Shown: positions 8,645 through 19,081 of the stretch, in pieces
How the letters are laid out: every line of letters starts with the position of its first letter
How positions within the stretch are numbered: the first letter of the stretch is position 1
Assembly (NCBI GenBank): GCA_017305715.1
Contig: JAFKKG010000010.1
Coordinates: forward strand, 248,001-312,000
DNA length: 64,000 nt
Direction of reading: 5' to 3'
From: Hyphomicrobiales bacterium
GTDB lineage: Bacteria; Pseudomonadota; Alphaproteobacteria; Rhizobiales; Xanthobacteraceae
Position numbers and translations under genes: made by a program
Notes under the pieces: model-generated
The model's database searches: none
Told to the model about the DNA's origin: nothing
What the model saw: the letters and a program-made list of their open reading frames with translations, nothing else

Positions 8645-10435
8645 ATGCAAGAGCGGGAACTTCGAAACCTGATCGCAGACGTCAAAACCGGTCAATTGTC
8701 GCGGCGGGCCTTTGTCCAGCGGATGATCGCCGTCGGCCTGACCGCACCGCTGGCCGGCATGATGCTGGCCCAGTCGGGGGTGCCGATGGCGGCCGCCGAA
8801 ATCCCCTACAAGCCGACCAAGGCCGGCGGCGGCGGCGTGCTGAAGCTGCTCTATTGGCAGGCGGTGACCCTGCTCAACCCGCATTTCGCGATCGGAACCA
8901 AGGACCAGGAAGGCTCCCGGATATTCTACGAGCCGCTGGCGGGATGGGACGCCGAGGGCAATCTGGTTGCCGTGCTGGCCGCCGAGATTCCAACCAAGGA
9001 CAATGACGGCCTGGCCGAAGACGGCCGATCGGTGGTGTGGAAGCTGAAACGCGGCGTCAAATGGCATGACGGAAAGCCGTTCACCGCCGATGACGTGGTC
9101 TTCACCTGGGAATATGCGCGCACCCCCGAGACCGCGGCGGTTTCGATCGGCAGCTACAAGGACGTCAAGGCCGAAAAGGTCGACGACTTCACCGTGCGCG
9201 TCACCTTCGCCAAGCCGACACCGTACTGGGCCGATGCCTTCGTCGGCGTCTACGGCATGATCCTGCCGAAACATTTGTTTGCCGATTACATCGGCGCCAA
9301 GTCGCGCGACGCGCCGACCAATCTGAAGCCGGTGGGCACCGGCCCCTATCTGTTCGTCGACTTCAAGCCGGGCGACATGGTGCTGGCCAAGCGCAACCCC
9401 GACTACCACGTCGCCAACCGGCCGTATTTCGATACGCTGGAGGTCAAGGGCGGCGGCGATGCGGTCTCGGCCGCGCGCGCGGTGCTGCAGACCGGGGAAT
9501 ATGACTACGCCTGGAACATGCAGGTGGAAGACGAAATCCTGCAAAAGCTGGAAGCCGGCGGCAAGGGCCGGGTAAACATCAATCTGAGCGGCAATGTCGA
9601 GTTCATCATGCTGAACGCGACCGATCCCGCGGTCGAGGTGGACGGCGAGCGCGCCAGCGTCAAGACCAGACATCCCCTGTTCAGCGATCCCGCGGTGCGC
9701 CAGGCGATCAACCTCCTGATCGATCGCGCCTCGATCCAGAAATTCATCTACGGGCGCGCGGCCGTGGCCAGCGCCAACTTCCTCAACAACCCGGAACGCT
9801 TCCGGTCGAAAAACACCAAATTCGAACTCAACATCGAGAAGGCCAACGCCATCCTCGAAGCCGCCGGCTGGAAGAAGGGCGCCGACGGCATCCGCGCCAA
9901 GGACGGCAAGGCGCTCAAATTCGTCTACCAGACCTCGATCAATGCGCCGCGGCAGAAGACGCAGGCCATCATCAAACAGGCCTGCCAGAAGGCGGGCATC
10001 GACGTCGAACTGAAGCAGGTGGTGGGATCGGTGTTTTTCTCGTCCGACACCGCCAACCCCGATACCTACCCGCATTTCTATTGCGATGCGCAGATGTACA
10101 ACACCACCATGCCGCAGCCCGATCCGCAGATCTTCATGAACCAGTATCTGTCATGGGAGATCGCCAACAAGGAGAACAAGTGGCAGGGCCGCAACGTTTC
10201 GCGCTGGCAGAACAAGGAATACGACGCGATCTACAAGCAGGCCGAACAGGAACTCGATGCGGTCAAGCGGGCGGCGATGTACATCAAGCTCAACGACATG
10301 GTCGTCGGCGACAACTACATCCAGCCATTGCTGGCGCGTTCCAGGGTGGCGGCCCTGAAGAACGGGCTGACCGCGCATCTCAGCGGCTGGGACATGGATA
10401 TGTGGCAACTTGCCAACTGGTACCGGGAAGCCTGA
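8645..10435 (+). CDS. Peptide/nickel-type ABC transporter substrate-binding protein
   Basis: Family 5 extracytoplasmic binding protein (SBP_bac_5), 596 aa. The N-terminus carries an SRRAFVQRM segment followed by a hydrophobic stretch and an AAA-E boundary near residue 51, a plausible Tat signal peptide. The mature protein contains the family signature around KWHDGKPFTADDVVFTWEY and a YLFVDFKPGD segment. GAGGAG precedes the ATG at 8645. It heads a complete ABC operon. The ligand could be a di- or oligopeptide or another small amide; this is not determined by sequence. Confidence 0.92.
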   Translation: MQERELRNLIADVKTGQLSRRAFVQRMIAVGLTAPLAGMMLAQSGVPMAAAEIPYKPTKAGGGGVLKLLYWQAVTLLNPHFAIGTKDQEGSRIFYEPLAGWDAEGNLVAVLAAEIPTKDNDGLAEDGRSVVWKLKRGVKWHDGKPFTADDVVFTWEYARTPETAAVSIGSYKDVKAEKVDDFTVRVTFAKPTPYWADAFVGVYGMILPKHLFADYIGAKSRDAPTNLKPVGTGPYLFVDFKPGDMVLAKRNPDYHVANRPYFDTLEVKGGGDAVSAARAVLQTGEYDYAWNMQVEDEILQKLEAGGKGRVNINLSGNVEFIMLNATDPAVEVDGERASVKTRHPLFSDPAVRQAINLLIDRASIQKFIYGRAAVASANFLNNPERFRSKNTKFELNIEKANAILEAAGWKKGADGIRAKDGKALKFVYQTSINAPRQKTQAIIKQACQKAGIDVELKQVVGSVFFSSDTANPDTYPHFYCDAQMYNTTMPQPDPQIFMNQYLSWEIANKENKWQGRNVSRWQNKEYDAIYKQAEQELDAVKRAAMYIKLNDMVVGDNYIQPLLARSRVAALKNGLTAHLSGWDMDMWQLANWYREA

Positions 10436-10480
10436 GATCGTGAAGCGTAGCATTTGAGCGGACGATAGCAGGAGCAGCGA

Positions 10481-11440
10481 ATGGGAAAATACATTCTCAG
10501 GCGCCTGCTCATCGCCCTGCCGAGCCTGCTCGGCATCAGCCTCATTCTGTTCGTGCTGCTGGCGCTGGCGCCGGGAGACCCGTTCGGCGAGCTCGCCACC
10601 AACAGCAATATTCCGCCCGAAGTGCGCGCCGCGCTGCGGGTGAAATTCGGCATCGACGATCCGATTCTGATCCGTTACCTGCGCTGGCTCGCCGCGATGC
10701 TGCAAGGCGATTGGGGCTTTTCGTTCGCCAGCCGCATCGACGTCGATAAGTTGATCCTGCAGCGGGTGCCGACCACGCTGTTCGTGGTCGGCTCGTCGCA
10801 GTTGCTGGCCCTGGTGGTCGCACTTCCGGTCGGCGTCTATGCAGCGATGCGGCCCTATTCGATCTTCGACCAGATCGCCAACACGTTTGCCTTTATCGGC
10901 TTCTCGCTGCCGACCTTCTTCACCGGGTTGCTGCTGATCCTGATCTTCAGCATCAATCTCGGCTGGCTGCCGTTCGTCTACCGCGCCGATATCGCGGCGA
11001 CCGGCTGGCAGTGGGCTTTCGAGTACTTCAAGCAGGCGATCATGCCGATCACGGTGCTCGGCCTGTTCCAGGCCGCCTCCTATACCCGCTATGTGCGCTC
11101 GGCGGTGCTCGACGTCATCAGGCTCGACTATGTCACGACGGCGCGCTCCAAGGGCCTCGACGAAAGCAAGGTGGTCATCAAGCATGTGGTGCGCAACGCG
11201 CTGATTCCGGTGGTGACGCTGGTCGCGCTGCAGATGCCGGCCGTGTTCGGCGGCGCCATCATCACCGAGCAGATTTTCCGCATCCCCGGCATCGGTTCGC
11301 TGCTGATCGCCGCGATCCTCGCCAATGACACGCCCGTCATCATGGCGGTCACCTTCGTGTTCGCCTGTCTCGTCGTCATCTTCAACCTCTTGGCCGATAT
11401 CATCTATGGCTGGCTCGACCCCCGCATCTCCTACCGTTGA
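10481..11440 (+). CDS. DppB-type ABC permease
   Basis: Inner-membrane permease of 319 aa with six predicted membrane helices. The BPD_transp_1 region shows the usual coupling segment (RSKGLDESKVVIKHVVRNAL) that contacts the ATPase. The N-terminus MGKYILRRLLIALPSLLGIS is typical of DppB proteins. It lies 45 bases after the binding-protein gene and overlaps the next permease gene by 35 bases. Confidence 0.93.
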   Translation: MGKYILRRLLIALPSLLGISLILFVLLALAPGDPFGELATNSNIPPEVRAALRVKFGIDDPILIRYLRWLAAMLQGDWGFSFASRIDVDKLILQRVPTTLFVVGSSQLLALVVALPVGVYAAMRPYSIFDQIANTFAFIGFSLPTFFTGLLLILIFSINLGWLPFVYRADIAATGWQWAFEYFKQAIMPITVLGLFQAASYTRYVRSAVLDVIRLDYVTTARSKGLDESKVVIKHVVRNALIPVVTLVALQMPAVFGGAIITEQIFRIPGIGSLLIAAILANDTPVIMAVTFVFACLVVIFNLLADIIYGWLDPRISYR

Positions 11441-12347
11441 CGCGGCCGCTCCCCTGACGGGAAGGTCGCGCCGGCTCTCGCCCGGCCAGGAGGTGTGGCG
11501 AAAATTCCGCCGCCACCGCATGGCGGTCGCGAGCGTGGCCATCCTTGCGCTGCTGACGGCGGCCGTGCTGTTCGGCCCGCTGGCGTGGCGCATGCCGATC
11601 AACGAAATCGATTTCACCGCACGGCTCTCCTCGCCGTCGTGGGAGCATCCGTTCGGCACCGACGATCTCGGCCAGGACCTGCTCGCGCGCATGCTCTATG
11701 GCGGGCGGATTTCGCTCGCGGTCGGTTTTGCCGCGATGGCGGTCGCGATCATCGTCGGCACGCTGATCGGCGCCATATCGGGTATCTCCCGCGGCAGCGT
11801 CGACGCCGTGCTGATGTGGATCACCGATCTGTTCCTGGCGCTGCCGCAACTGCCCCTGCTGCTGCTGGTGATCTATCTGTTCCGGGATTTCCTCAAAAAC
11901 CTGGTCGGCGCCGAGGGCGGCGTCTTCATCCTGATCGTGCTGGTCATCGGCGCCTTCCGCTGGATGCCGGTGGCGCGGCTGGTGCGCGCGCAGTTTTTGT
12001 CCCTGCGCGAGAAAGAATTCGTCGAGGCGGCGCGCGCGCTCGGCGCCACCACGCCGCGGCTGGTGATGCGGCACATCCTGCCGAATTCGCTCGGACCCGT
12101 GATCGTGGCCGGCACCATCGACGTGGCGGCCGCGATCATCGCCGAATCGACGCTGTCGTTCCTCGGCCTCGGTTTTCCGCCTGACATTCCGACCTGGGGG
12201 CGGCTGCTGTTCGACGCCAAGGACTATCTCGACATCGCGCCGCATTGGGCGCTGTTTGCGGGCGCGGCGATCTTCCTGACCGTGCTCGCCATCAATTTCA
12301 TCGGCGACGGATTGCGCGACGCGCTCGACCCCCGGAAGGTGATGTGA
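11406..12347 (+). CDS. DppC-type ABC permease
   Basis: Second permease, 313 aa. After a short cytosolic segment (QEVWRKFRRHRMAVASVA) come the membrane helices, HPFGTDDLGQDLLARMLYG, typical of DppC, and the coupling segment AARALGATTPRLVMRHILPN. The ATG at 11406 overlaps the end of the dppB-like gene; the longer upstream frame is Ser/Pro-rich out-of-frame readthrough of that gene. Its stop overlaps the following ATG (TGATG), consistent with coupled translation. Confidence 0.92.
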   Translation: MAGSTPASPTVDAAAPLTGRSRRLSPGQEVWRKFRRHRMAVASVAILALLTAAVLFGPLAWRMPINEIDFTARLSSPSWEHPFGTDDLGQDLLARMLYGGRISLAVGFAAMAVAIIVGTLIGAISGISRGSVDAVLMWITDLFLALPQLPLLLLVIYLFRDFLKNLVGAEGGVFILIVLVIGAFRWMPVARLVRAQFLSLREKEFVEAARALGATTPRLVMRHILPNSLGPVIVAGTIDVAAAIIAESTLSFLGLGFPPDIPTWGRLLFDAKDYLDIAPHWALFAGAAIFLTVLAINFIGDGLRDALDPRKVM

Positions 12348-13377
12348 TGCTGCGCCCGGAAGGCACGGGAAGCGTTGCAGCCGCGCCATCCGGCGAAGCG
12401 CCCTTGCTCGACATCCGGGGACTGAAGACGCATTTTGCGACCGATGAAGGCATCGTGCAGGCGGTCGACGGCGTCGACATCACCGTCGGGCGCGGCGAGA
12501 CCGTCTGCGTGGTCGGCGAATCCGGTTGCGGCAAGACGGTCACCGCGCTCTCGGTACTAAAGCTGATCGCGATGCCGCCCGGGCGCATCGCCGGCGGGCA
12601 GATCCTGTGGCAGGGCCGCGACCTCGTGCCGATGGCGGCCGACCAGATGAACCGGATTCGCGCCAAGGAAATCGCGATCGTGTTCCAGGAGCCGATGACC
12701 TCGCTGAACCCGGTCTACACCATCGGCGACCAGATCGGCGAGGTGATCGCGCTGCATGAGGGATTGGGCCGCCGTGCCGTGCTGGAACGCACCATCGAGA
12801 TGCTGGCGCTGGTGCAGATCCCGAACCCCGCCCGCCGCGTCAACGACTACCCGCATCAATTCTCCGGCGGCATGCGGCAACGCGTGATGATCGCGATGGC
12901 GCTGTCGTGCCATCCGAAACTGCTGATCGCGGATGAGCCAACCACCGCGCTCGACGTCACGATCCAGGCGCAGATCCTCGACCTGCTGCAGGACATGAAA
13001 ACGCGCCTGGGCATGTCGATCATGCTGATCACCCATGCCATGGGCGTCGTCGCCGAAGTCGCCCAGCGCGTGGTCGTGATGTATGCGGGCAAGGTGGTGG
13101 AGGAAGCCTCCGTCGGTCAATTGTTCGCGAGCCCACGCCATCCCTATACGCAAGGCCTGATCCGCTCGATCCCGCGCGTCGACAGCGGCGGCCGCAAGGC
13201 ACGGCTGCAGACCATCGCCGGCACGGTGCCAAAACTGATCAACCCGCCCGACGGCTGCCGCTTCGCGCCGCGCTGCGGCTATGCGACCGACGAATGCCGG
13301 CGCGCGCAGCCCGCCCTGCGCGACCTCGAAGCCGGCCACAGGGTGGCGTGTATCCACGCCGAAGCGACGGTGATGCC

Positions 13378-13381
<4 letters not shown>
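12347..13381 (+). CDS. DppD-type ABC ATPase
   Basis: ATP-binding subunit, 344 aa. Walker A GESGCGKT, the Q-loop at [10 protein letters not shown], signature FSGGMRQR and Walker [13 protein letters not shown] are intact. The C-terminal oligopeptide-transport extension with a Cys motif ([14 protein letters not shown]) is present and could hold an iron-sulfur cluster, as found in relatives. The ATG at 12347 overlaps the previous stop. Confidence 0.94.
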
Positions 13382-14346
<965 letters not shown>

Positions 14347-14435
14347 AAATTTGATCGGCAGGCATCGCTCGCCGGCATAGGATGTCGTCATTTCGCACGC
14401 GGCGCCACGTCCGTCATCCCACCAAGGAGGCCAAC

Positions 14436-15614
14436 ATGTCCGATCCGCAACGCCGGGAGTTTCTCGCTGCCGCCGCCGCCATCGCCTCGATGGCAACCCT
14501 GACCGGGACGCGGACGGCGGTCGCCGGCGATCCCAGCTTCATGAACAACGTCCCCGATCCCACGGTGTCGGGAAAAGACTTGCCGACCTTCAAATTCGCG
14601 CTGGAGAAATCCGACGGCAAGGTGATCGGCAACAGTTTCGGCAAGGAAGCGACCGTCACGCAACTGCCGATCTCCAAGGGCATCGCCGGGGTTTCGATGC
14701 GGCTCGAACCCGGCGCGATGCGCGAGATGCATTGGCACGCCACCGCGGCCGAATGGGCGTTCGTGTTCGAGGGGCGCGTCCGCACCACGGTGGTCGACCC
14801 CAACGGTTTTGCCGAGACCAACGACTTCGATCCCGGCGACGTCTGGTACTTTCCCCGCGGTCACGGGCACATGTTGCAGTGCCTTGGCGACAAGCCCTGC
14901 CGTTTCATCCTGATCTTCGACAATGGCTATTTTTCCGAGTTCGGCACCTTCAGCGTCACCGACTGGATCGGGCACATCCCGAAAGCGCTGCTGGCGAAGA
15001 ATTTCGGCGTGCCGGAGGCGGCCTTTGACAGCTTCCCAAGGGAAGAAGTGTATTTTGCCCGCGGCAAGCCACCACCGGCAGAGCCTTCGGTGCCTTTGCA
15101 GGGCTGGAAGCTGCCGCCACAGACGCACAAATACCGGCTGCTGGCGCAGCCGCCGCACGGCACCTTTCAGGGCGGCCGCGAATGGCGCGTCGATTCCAGC
15201 CGCTTCCCGATCGCCAAGACCATCACCGGCGTCGTGCTCGATCTCGATCCCGGCGCGCTGCGCACGCTGCACTGGCATCCCAACGCCGACGAGTGGCAAT
15301 ATGTGCTGGACGGCACGGTTAGCGTCACCCTGTTCGGCTCGCACGGGCGCACAGGGATCGAGCAGTTGCAGCAGGGCGACGTCGGCTACATCCCGCAAGG
15401 CTACGGGCACTCGATCGAAAATGTCGGCGACAAGCCCGCGCGAATCCTGATCGGCTTCAATTCCGGGATCTACGAGACCATCGACCTGTCGCAATGGATC
15501 GCCGCCAATCCCGCCGACGTGCTCGCGACCAATTTCAGCCAGCCGCCGGAGCTGTTCGGGAAGTTTCCCCATCACGACGTATTCATCGCCGGGAAGGATG
15601 GACCGGGAAAATAG
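14436..15614 (+). CDS. Bicupin of the oxalate decarboxylase family, exported
   Basis: Two-cupin protein of 392 aa. Both cupins keep the metal-binding pattern: first MHWHATAAEWAFV with GHGHML, second LHWHPNADEWQYV with GYGHSI, so two Mn-type sites are expected. The family converts oxalate to formate and CO2 (or oxidises it). The lid region reads SEFGTFSVTDW; I cannot tell decarboxylase from oxidase by eye. The start at 14436 follows AAGGAGG, and residues 5-30 (QRREFLAAAAAIAS) form a twin-arginine signal, so it acts in the periplasm. Confidence 0.88.
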   Translation: MSDPQRREFLAAAAAIASMATLTGTRTAVAGDPSFMNNVPDPTVSGKDLPTFKFALEKSDGKVIGNSFGKEATVTQLPISKGIAGVSMRLEPGAMREMHWHATAAEWAFVFEGRVRTTVVDPNGFAETNDFDPGDVWYFPRGHGHMLQCLGDKPCRFILIFDNGYFSEFGTFSVTDWIGHIPKALLAKNFGVPEAAFDSFPREEVYFARGKPPPAEPSVPLQGWKLPPQTHKYRLLAQPPHGTFQGGREWRVDSSRFPIAKTITGVVLDLDPGALRTLHWHPNADEWQYVLDGTVSVTLFGSHGRTGIEQLQQGDVGYIPQGYGHSIENVGDKPARILIGFNSGIYETIDLSQWIAANPADVLATNFSQPPELFGKFPHHDVFIAGKDGPGK

Positions 15615-15630
15615 ATTGGCGGCCGGGGGA

Positions 15631-16431
15631 CTAGGTCTCGTGCCCCCGGTCGAAATCGTCCTCGAAACGCAGATGCTTGACGCTGCGACCGCGGCGGCGC
15701 ACCAGCTTCAAGGCCCCTATCCCGATCTTGATGTGCTTCTCGACATAATTCTCGGTCACCACCCGATCCGACGCCTCGGTCTTCACGCCCTCGGGGATCA
15801 TCGGCTGATCCGACACCAGGAGCAGCGCACCGGTCGAGATATGGTTGGCGAATCCCGCCGCGAAGATCGTTGCCGTTTCCATGTCGATCGCCATGCTGCG
15901 CGTCCGGCGCAATTTTTCCTTGAAGGGTTCGTCGTGCTCCCAGACCCGGCGATTGGTCGTGTAGACGGTGCCGGTCCAGTAATCGTGCCCGAGATCGCGG
16001 ATCATCGTCGATACCGCGCGTTGCAACGCGAACGCCGGCAGCGCCGGGACCTCCGGTGGCAGATAATCGTTCGAGGTCCCCTCGCCGCGGATCGCCGCAA
16101 TCGGCAGGATCAGATCGCCGAGATGGTTCTTGCGTTTCAGGCCGCCGCACTTGCCGAGAAACAAGACGGCTTTCGGCATGATGGCGCTCAGCAGGTCCAT
16201 CACGGTCGCGGCGTTCGGACTGCCCATGCCGAAATTGATCAGCGTGACCCCATCGGCCGTCGCGTTCGGCATCGGCCGATCGATGCCATTCACCAGGACG
16301 CCGTTGCCAGCGGCAAACCATTCGACGTAATTGTCGAAATTGGTCAGGAGGACATATTCTCCGAACCCGGAAAGCGGCGTGCCGGTGTATCGCGGCAGCC
16401 AGTTTTCCACGATGTCCTTTTTGTCGCGCAT
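15631..16431 (-). CDS. amn: AMP nucleosidase
   Basis: Short (266 aa) AMP nucleosidase of the phosphorylase superfamily, expected to cleave AMP to adenine and ribose 5-phosphate. Visible signatures are INFGMGSPNAAT, FLGKCGGLK and the AIDMETATIFAAGF segment that holds the nucleoside-binding Glu. It lacks the N-terminal domain of the roughly 480-aa enterobacterial form. The ATG at 16431 behind GAAGGG is preferred; a GTG at 16446 would add five residues. It is convergent with the bicupin gene. Confidence 0.85.
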   Translation of the reverse strand: MRDKKDIVENWLPRYTGTPLSGFGEYVLLTNFDNYVEWFAAGNGVLVNGIDRPMPNATADGVTLINFGMGSPNAATVMDLLSAIMPKAVLFLGKCGGLKRKNHLGDLILPIAAIRGEGTSNDYLPPEVPALPAFALQRAVSTMIRDLGHDYWTGTVYTTNRRVWEHDEPFKEKLRRTRSMAIDMETATIFAAGFANHISTGALLLVSDQPMIPEGVKTEASDRVVTENYVEKHIKIGIGALKLVRRRGRSVKHLRFEDDFDRGHET

Positions 16432-16507
16432 TGCCCTTCGACTCACCTGTTGCCCAGGCTGAGACTACCACGCCGCCAGCGACCGTGCCTCCGGGTTCGG
16501 GATCAAT

Positions 16508-17740
16508 TCAAATCACGAAGAACCCATGGCTGTCGTCGCGCCGGAGCTGTTCGACCAGGCCATATTCCCAATCGAGATAGGCTTGCATCGCGCCGGTGTC
16601 GATATCGGTGCCCTCATAGGGACGCCGGTAGCGGTGCGCCGGATCGGGCTTCGGCAAGACCTGCGGCGGCCCGACGTCGAGCGCGCCGTCATAGCCGCCA
16701 TCGAGCACGTAAGTTTCCCATCCCATTTGCGCGAGCCAGGATGCCGTCATATCGGCGCGGACGCCGAGATTGTCGGTCAACAGAATGCGCGCGCCGCGCA
16801 CCGGGGCGGCCATGTCGATCTCCTGCACCAATTGTCCGCCGGCGTAATGGCGAAATCCCGCAATGTGACCGGCGGCATATTCTTCCGCGTCCCGGACGTC
16901 GAAGCGATAGAGCGTGCGGCTGTCCTGCGCCGCGAGCGCGCGCATCTGCGCCATACCGACATGGCGCACGCCGGCACGGTAGGCAACATCACGTGCATTG
17001 GTCTTCGCGTCCCCGGCCACGCCGATCGCGCCGCGGCGGCCCGCGCCATGTTCGAGTTCCTGCTTGGCCAGGGTCCAGCCGATGGTGCCGTTGCGCAACG
17101 CCACCACCCTGTTGGCGATGCCGGCATTGATCAGCGACTGGGTACCGATGATCGAACGGGTGCGGCCGGCGCAATTGACGATGATGGTGGTGTCGGGATC
17201 GGGCGCGGCTTCGCGCGCGCGCAACACCAGTTCGCCGCCGGGCACGCTGAGCGAACCCGGGATGTTCATGGTGGCATATTCGTCGAAGCGGCGAACGTCG
17301 AGAATCCTGATATCGGCCTTGGCCGCGATCAGGGCCGACACTTCTTCGGCGGCAAGCGACGGCGTGTGGCGGCGATGCTCCACCAGTTCGCCAAACGCCT
17401 TGGCGTAGGAATTGACGTCCTGGAACAGTTCGAAGCCCGCCGCCTTCCAGCCTTGCAGGCCGCCTTCCAGCGCACCGACGTTGCTGTATCCCAACGCCTT
17501 GAAATGATCCGCCGCGCCGGAAACTAGACCTTCACCGGCATCGTAAAGCACGATCGGCACGTCCTTGCGGGGCAGCCGCAATTCGGCTTCGAGCGCGATG
17601 CGGCCGGCCGCCATGTTGGCCGCGAACAGCGGATGGCCGGTGGCGAAAGCCGCCTCGTACCTGACATCGAGCAACGCAATTTCATCGCGCAGCAGAAGCG
17701 CGGTACGGACTTGCTGACATGTGATGGTGGGGAGAGTCAT
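16508..17740 (-). CDS. Multi-domain rhodanese-like sulfurtransferase
   Basis: Protein of 410 aa made of tandem rhodanese modules: about residues 5-105, 125-235 and 255-365. Only the second has an active-site Cys (Cys190 in VNCAGRTR); the first loop reads VLYDAGEGL and the third LLTDNLGVR, with Asp where Cys is expected. The inactive modules may be structural. The ATG at 17740 leaves 50 bases to the upstream oxidase gene, so the two may be cotranscribed. A role in sulfur transfer linked to amino-acid catabolism is plausible but not shown. Confidence 0.8.
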   Translation of the reverse strand: MTLPTITCQQVRTALLLRDEIALLDVRYEAAFATGHPLFAANMAAGRIALEAELRLPRKDVPIVLYDAGEGLVSGAADHFKALGYSNVGALEGGLQGWKAAGFELFQDVNSYAKAFGELVEHRRHTPSLAAEEVSALIAAKADIRILDVRRFDEYATMNIPGSLSVPGGELVLRAREAAPDPDTTIIVNCAGRTRSIIGTQSLINAGIANRVVALRNGTIGWTLAKQELEHGAGRRGAIGVAGDAKTNARDVAYRAGVRHVGMAQMRALAAQDSRTLYRFDVRDAEEYAAGHIAGFRHYAGGQLVQEIDMAAPVRGARILLTDNLGVRADMTASWLAQMGWETYVLDGGYDGALDVGPPQVLPKPDPAHRYRRPYEGTDIDTGAMQAYLDWEYGLVEQLRRDDSHGFFVI

Positions 17741-17790
17741 GGATGCACTTCCGGATGAGAGTGGATTGCAGACCTGAGGACGGGACGCCA

Positions 17791-19035
17791 TCAGATGTAA
17801 CGGCCCGGCGCGAAGGCCGTGACATCATAGAGGGGCGGCAATCCCTTGATCATGGCGGCGATCGCGGCACCGGTGGCGGGACCGGTGGTGAAGCCGATAT
17901 GCTGGTTGCCAAAGGCGAGCCACAGGCCGGAATGCCGCGGCGCCGGGCCGATCATCGGCAAACTATCCGGCAGCGTCGGCCGCGACCCGCGCCAGGTATC
18001 GCCGACCTGCGCGCCGAATTCGACCACCTCGCGCGCCAGGGGCTCCACCGCATCGATCTGGGCAAAGGACGACGGCGCATCGCGGCCGGTCAGCTCGACG
18101 CCGGAGGTGACGCGAATGCCCTGCTCCATCGGGGTCATCAGAAAGCTGCCGTCGGCATCATGGATCGGACGTCGCAATGAGCGTGCCGGGTTCGGTGTGA
18201 ATTCGCGGTGATAGCCGCGCTCGAACGCCAGCGGCACGCGGTAACCGAGCGGCCGCAGAATATCGGCCGACCAGGGTCCCAGCGCGACCACGACGTGACG
18301 CGCGATCAGCGTGGCATCGTCAAGCACCACGCGCCAACCGTCGTCGGCGGGCACGATCGCCTTGATCTCGGACTGACGGATTTCTCCGCCTTCGCCTGCG
18401 AACATTTTTGCATAAGCCTTGACTACGTTGCCGGGCGAGTCGACTGACGCGGTCTGCGAATGCAGCAGCCCTACCCTGTAAACCGGCACAATGCCCGGCT
18501 CGAGCGCGGAAATGGCCTGCCGGTCGAGCAGCTGGCTTTCGATGCCGAACTCGGTCAAAAGCGCCTGCTCCCGCTTCGCCGCCTCGATGGCCTCGCAGCG
18601 CCACGCCTTCAGCCAGCCGGTCTCGCGGATGCGATTGGCCGCGCCCGCCTTCACGATCCAGTCCCGATGCAGTTTCAGCGAGACGCCGATCAAGCCGTGC
18701 AGCGCCGCCGCCCGCGGCTGGGTGCGGGACGGGACGGCATTGGCCAGAAACCGGACCACCCAGTCCGCGTTGCCAAGCGACCAGCCGATGTTCCAGCGCA
18801 GCGCCGCATGCCGGTTGGTCAGATATTTCGGCAGCGCGCGCCACAGCGACGGATTGTTGAGCGGCGATATCGAGCCGGAGGAGAGAATGCCGGCATTGCC
18901 GTAGGACGTCTCGCTGCCGGGCTCACGCCGGTCGACCAGCGCGACCGACAACCCCTGTTGCCGCGCGGCATAGGCGGCCGACACGCCCACGATGCCCGCG
19001 CCGAGCACGATCACATCCGTTTTCTGACCTGACAT
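17791..19035 (-). CDS. DadA-like FAD-dependent D-amino-acid dehydrogenase
   Basis: Flavoprotein of 414 aa in the DAO family, oxidising an amino acid to a 2-oxo acid. The N-terminal dinucleotide motif is VIVLGAGIVGVSAAY, followed by DRREPGSETSYGNAG, typical of DadA. A second FAD segment, VVVALGPWSADILRPLGY, and a C-terminal LWLAFGNQHIGFT region are present. The following rhodanese gene suggests a sulfur-containing amino acid as one possible substrate; this is only context. Confidence 0.85.
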   Translation of the reverse strand: MSGQKTDVIVLGAGIVGVSAAYAARQQGLSVALVDRREPGSETSYGNAGILSSGSISPLNNPSLWRALPKYLTNRHAALRWNIGWSLGNADWVVRFLANAVPSRTQPRAAALHGLIGVSLKLHRDWIVKAGAANRIRETGWLKAWRCEAIEAAKREQALLTEFGIESQLLDRQAISALEPGIVPVYRVGLLHSQTASVDSPGNVVKAYAKMFAGEGGEIRQSEIKAIVPADDGWRVVLDDATLIARHVVVALGPWSADILRPLGYRVPLAFERGYHREFTPNPARSLRRPIHDADGSFLMTPMEQGIRVTSGVELTGRDAPSSFAQIDAVEPLAREVVEFGAQVGDTWRGSRPTLPDSLPMIGPAPRHSGLWLAFGNQHIGFTTGPATGAAIAAMIKGLPPLYDVTAFAPGRYI

Positions 19036-19081
19036 CTATTTCACCACTTGGGAATTTTTTTGGGAGTTTGGCATCGCCATT

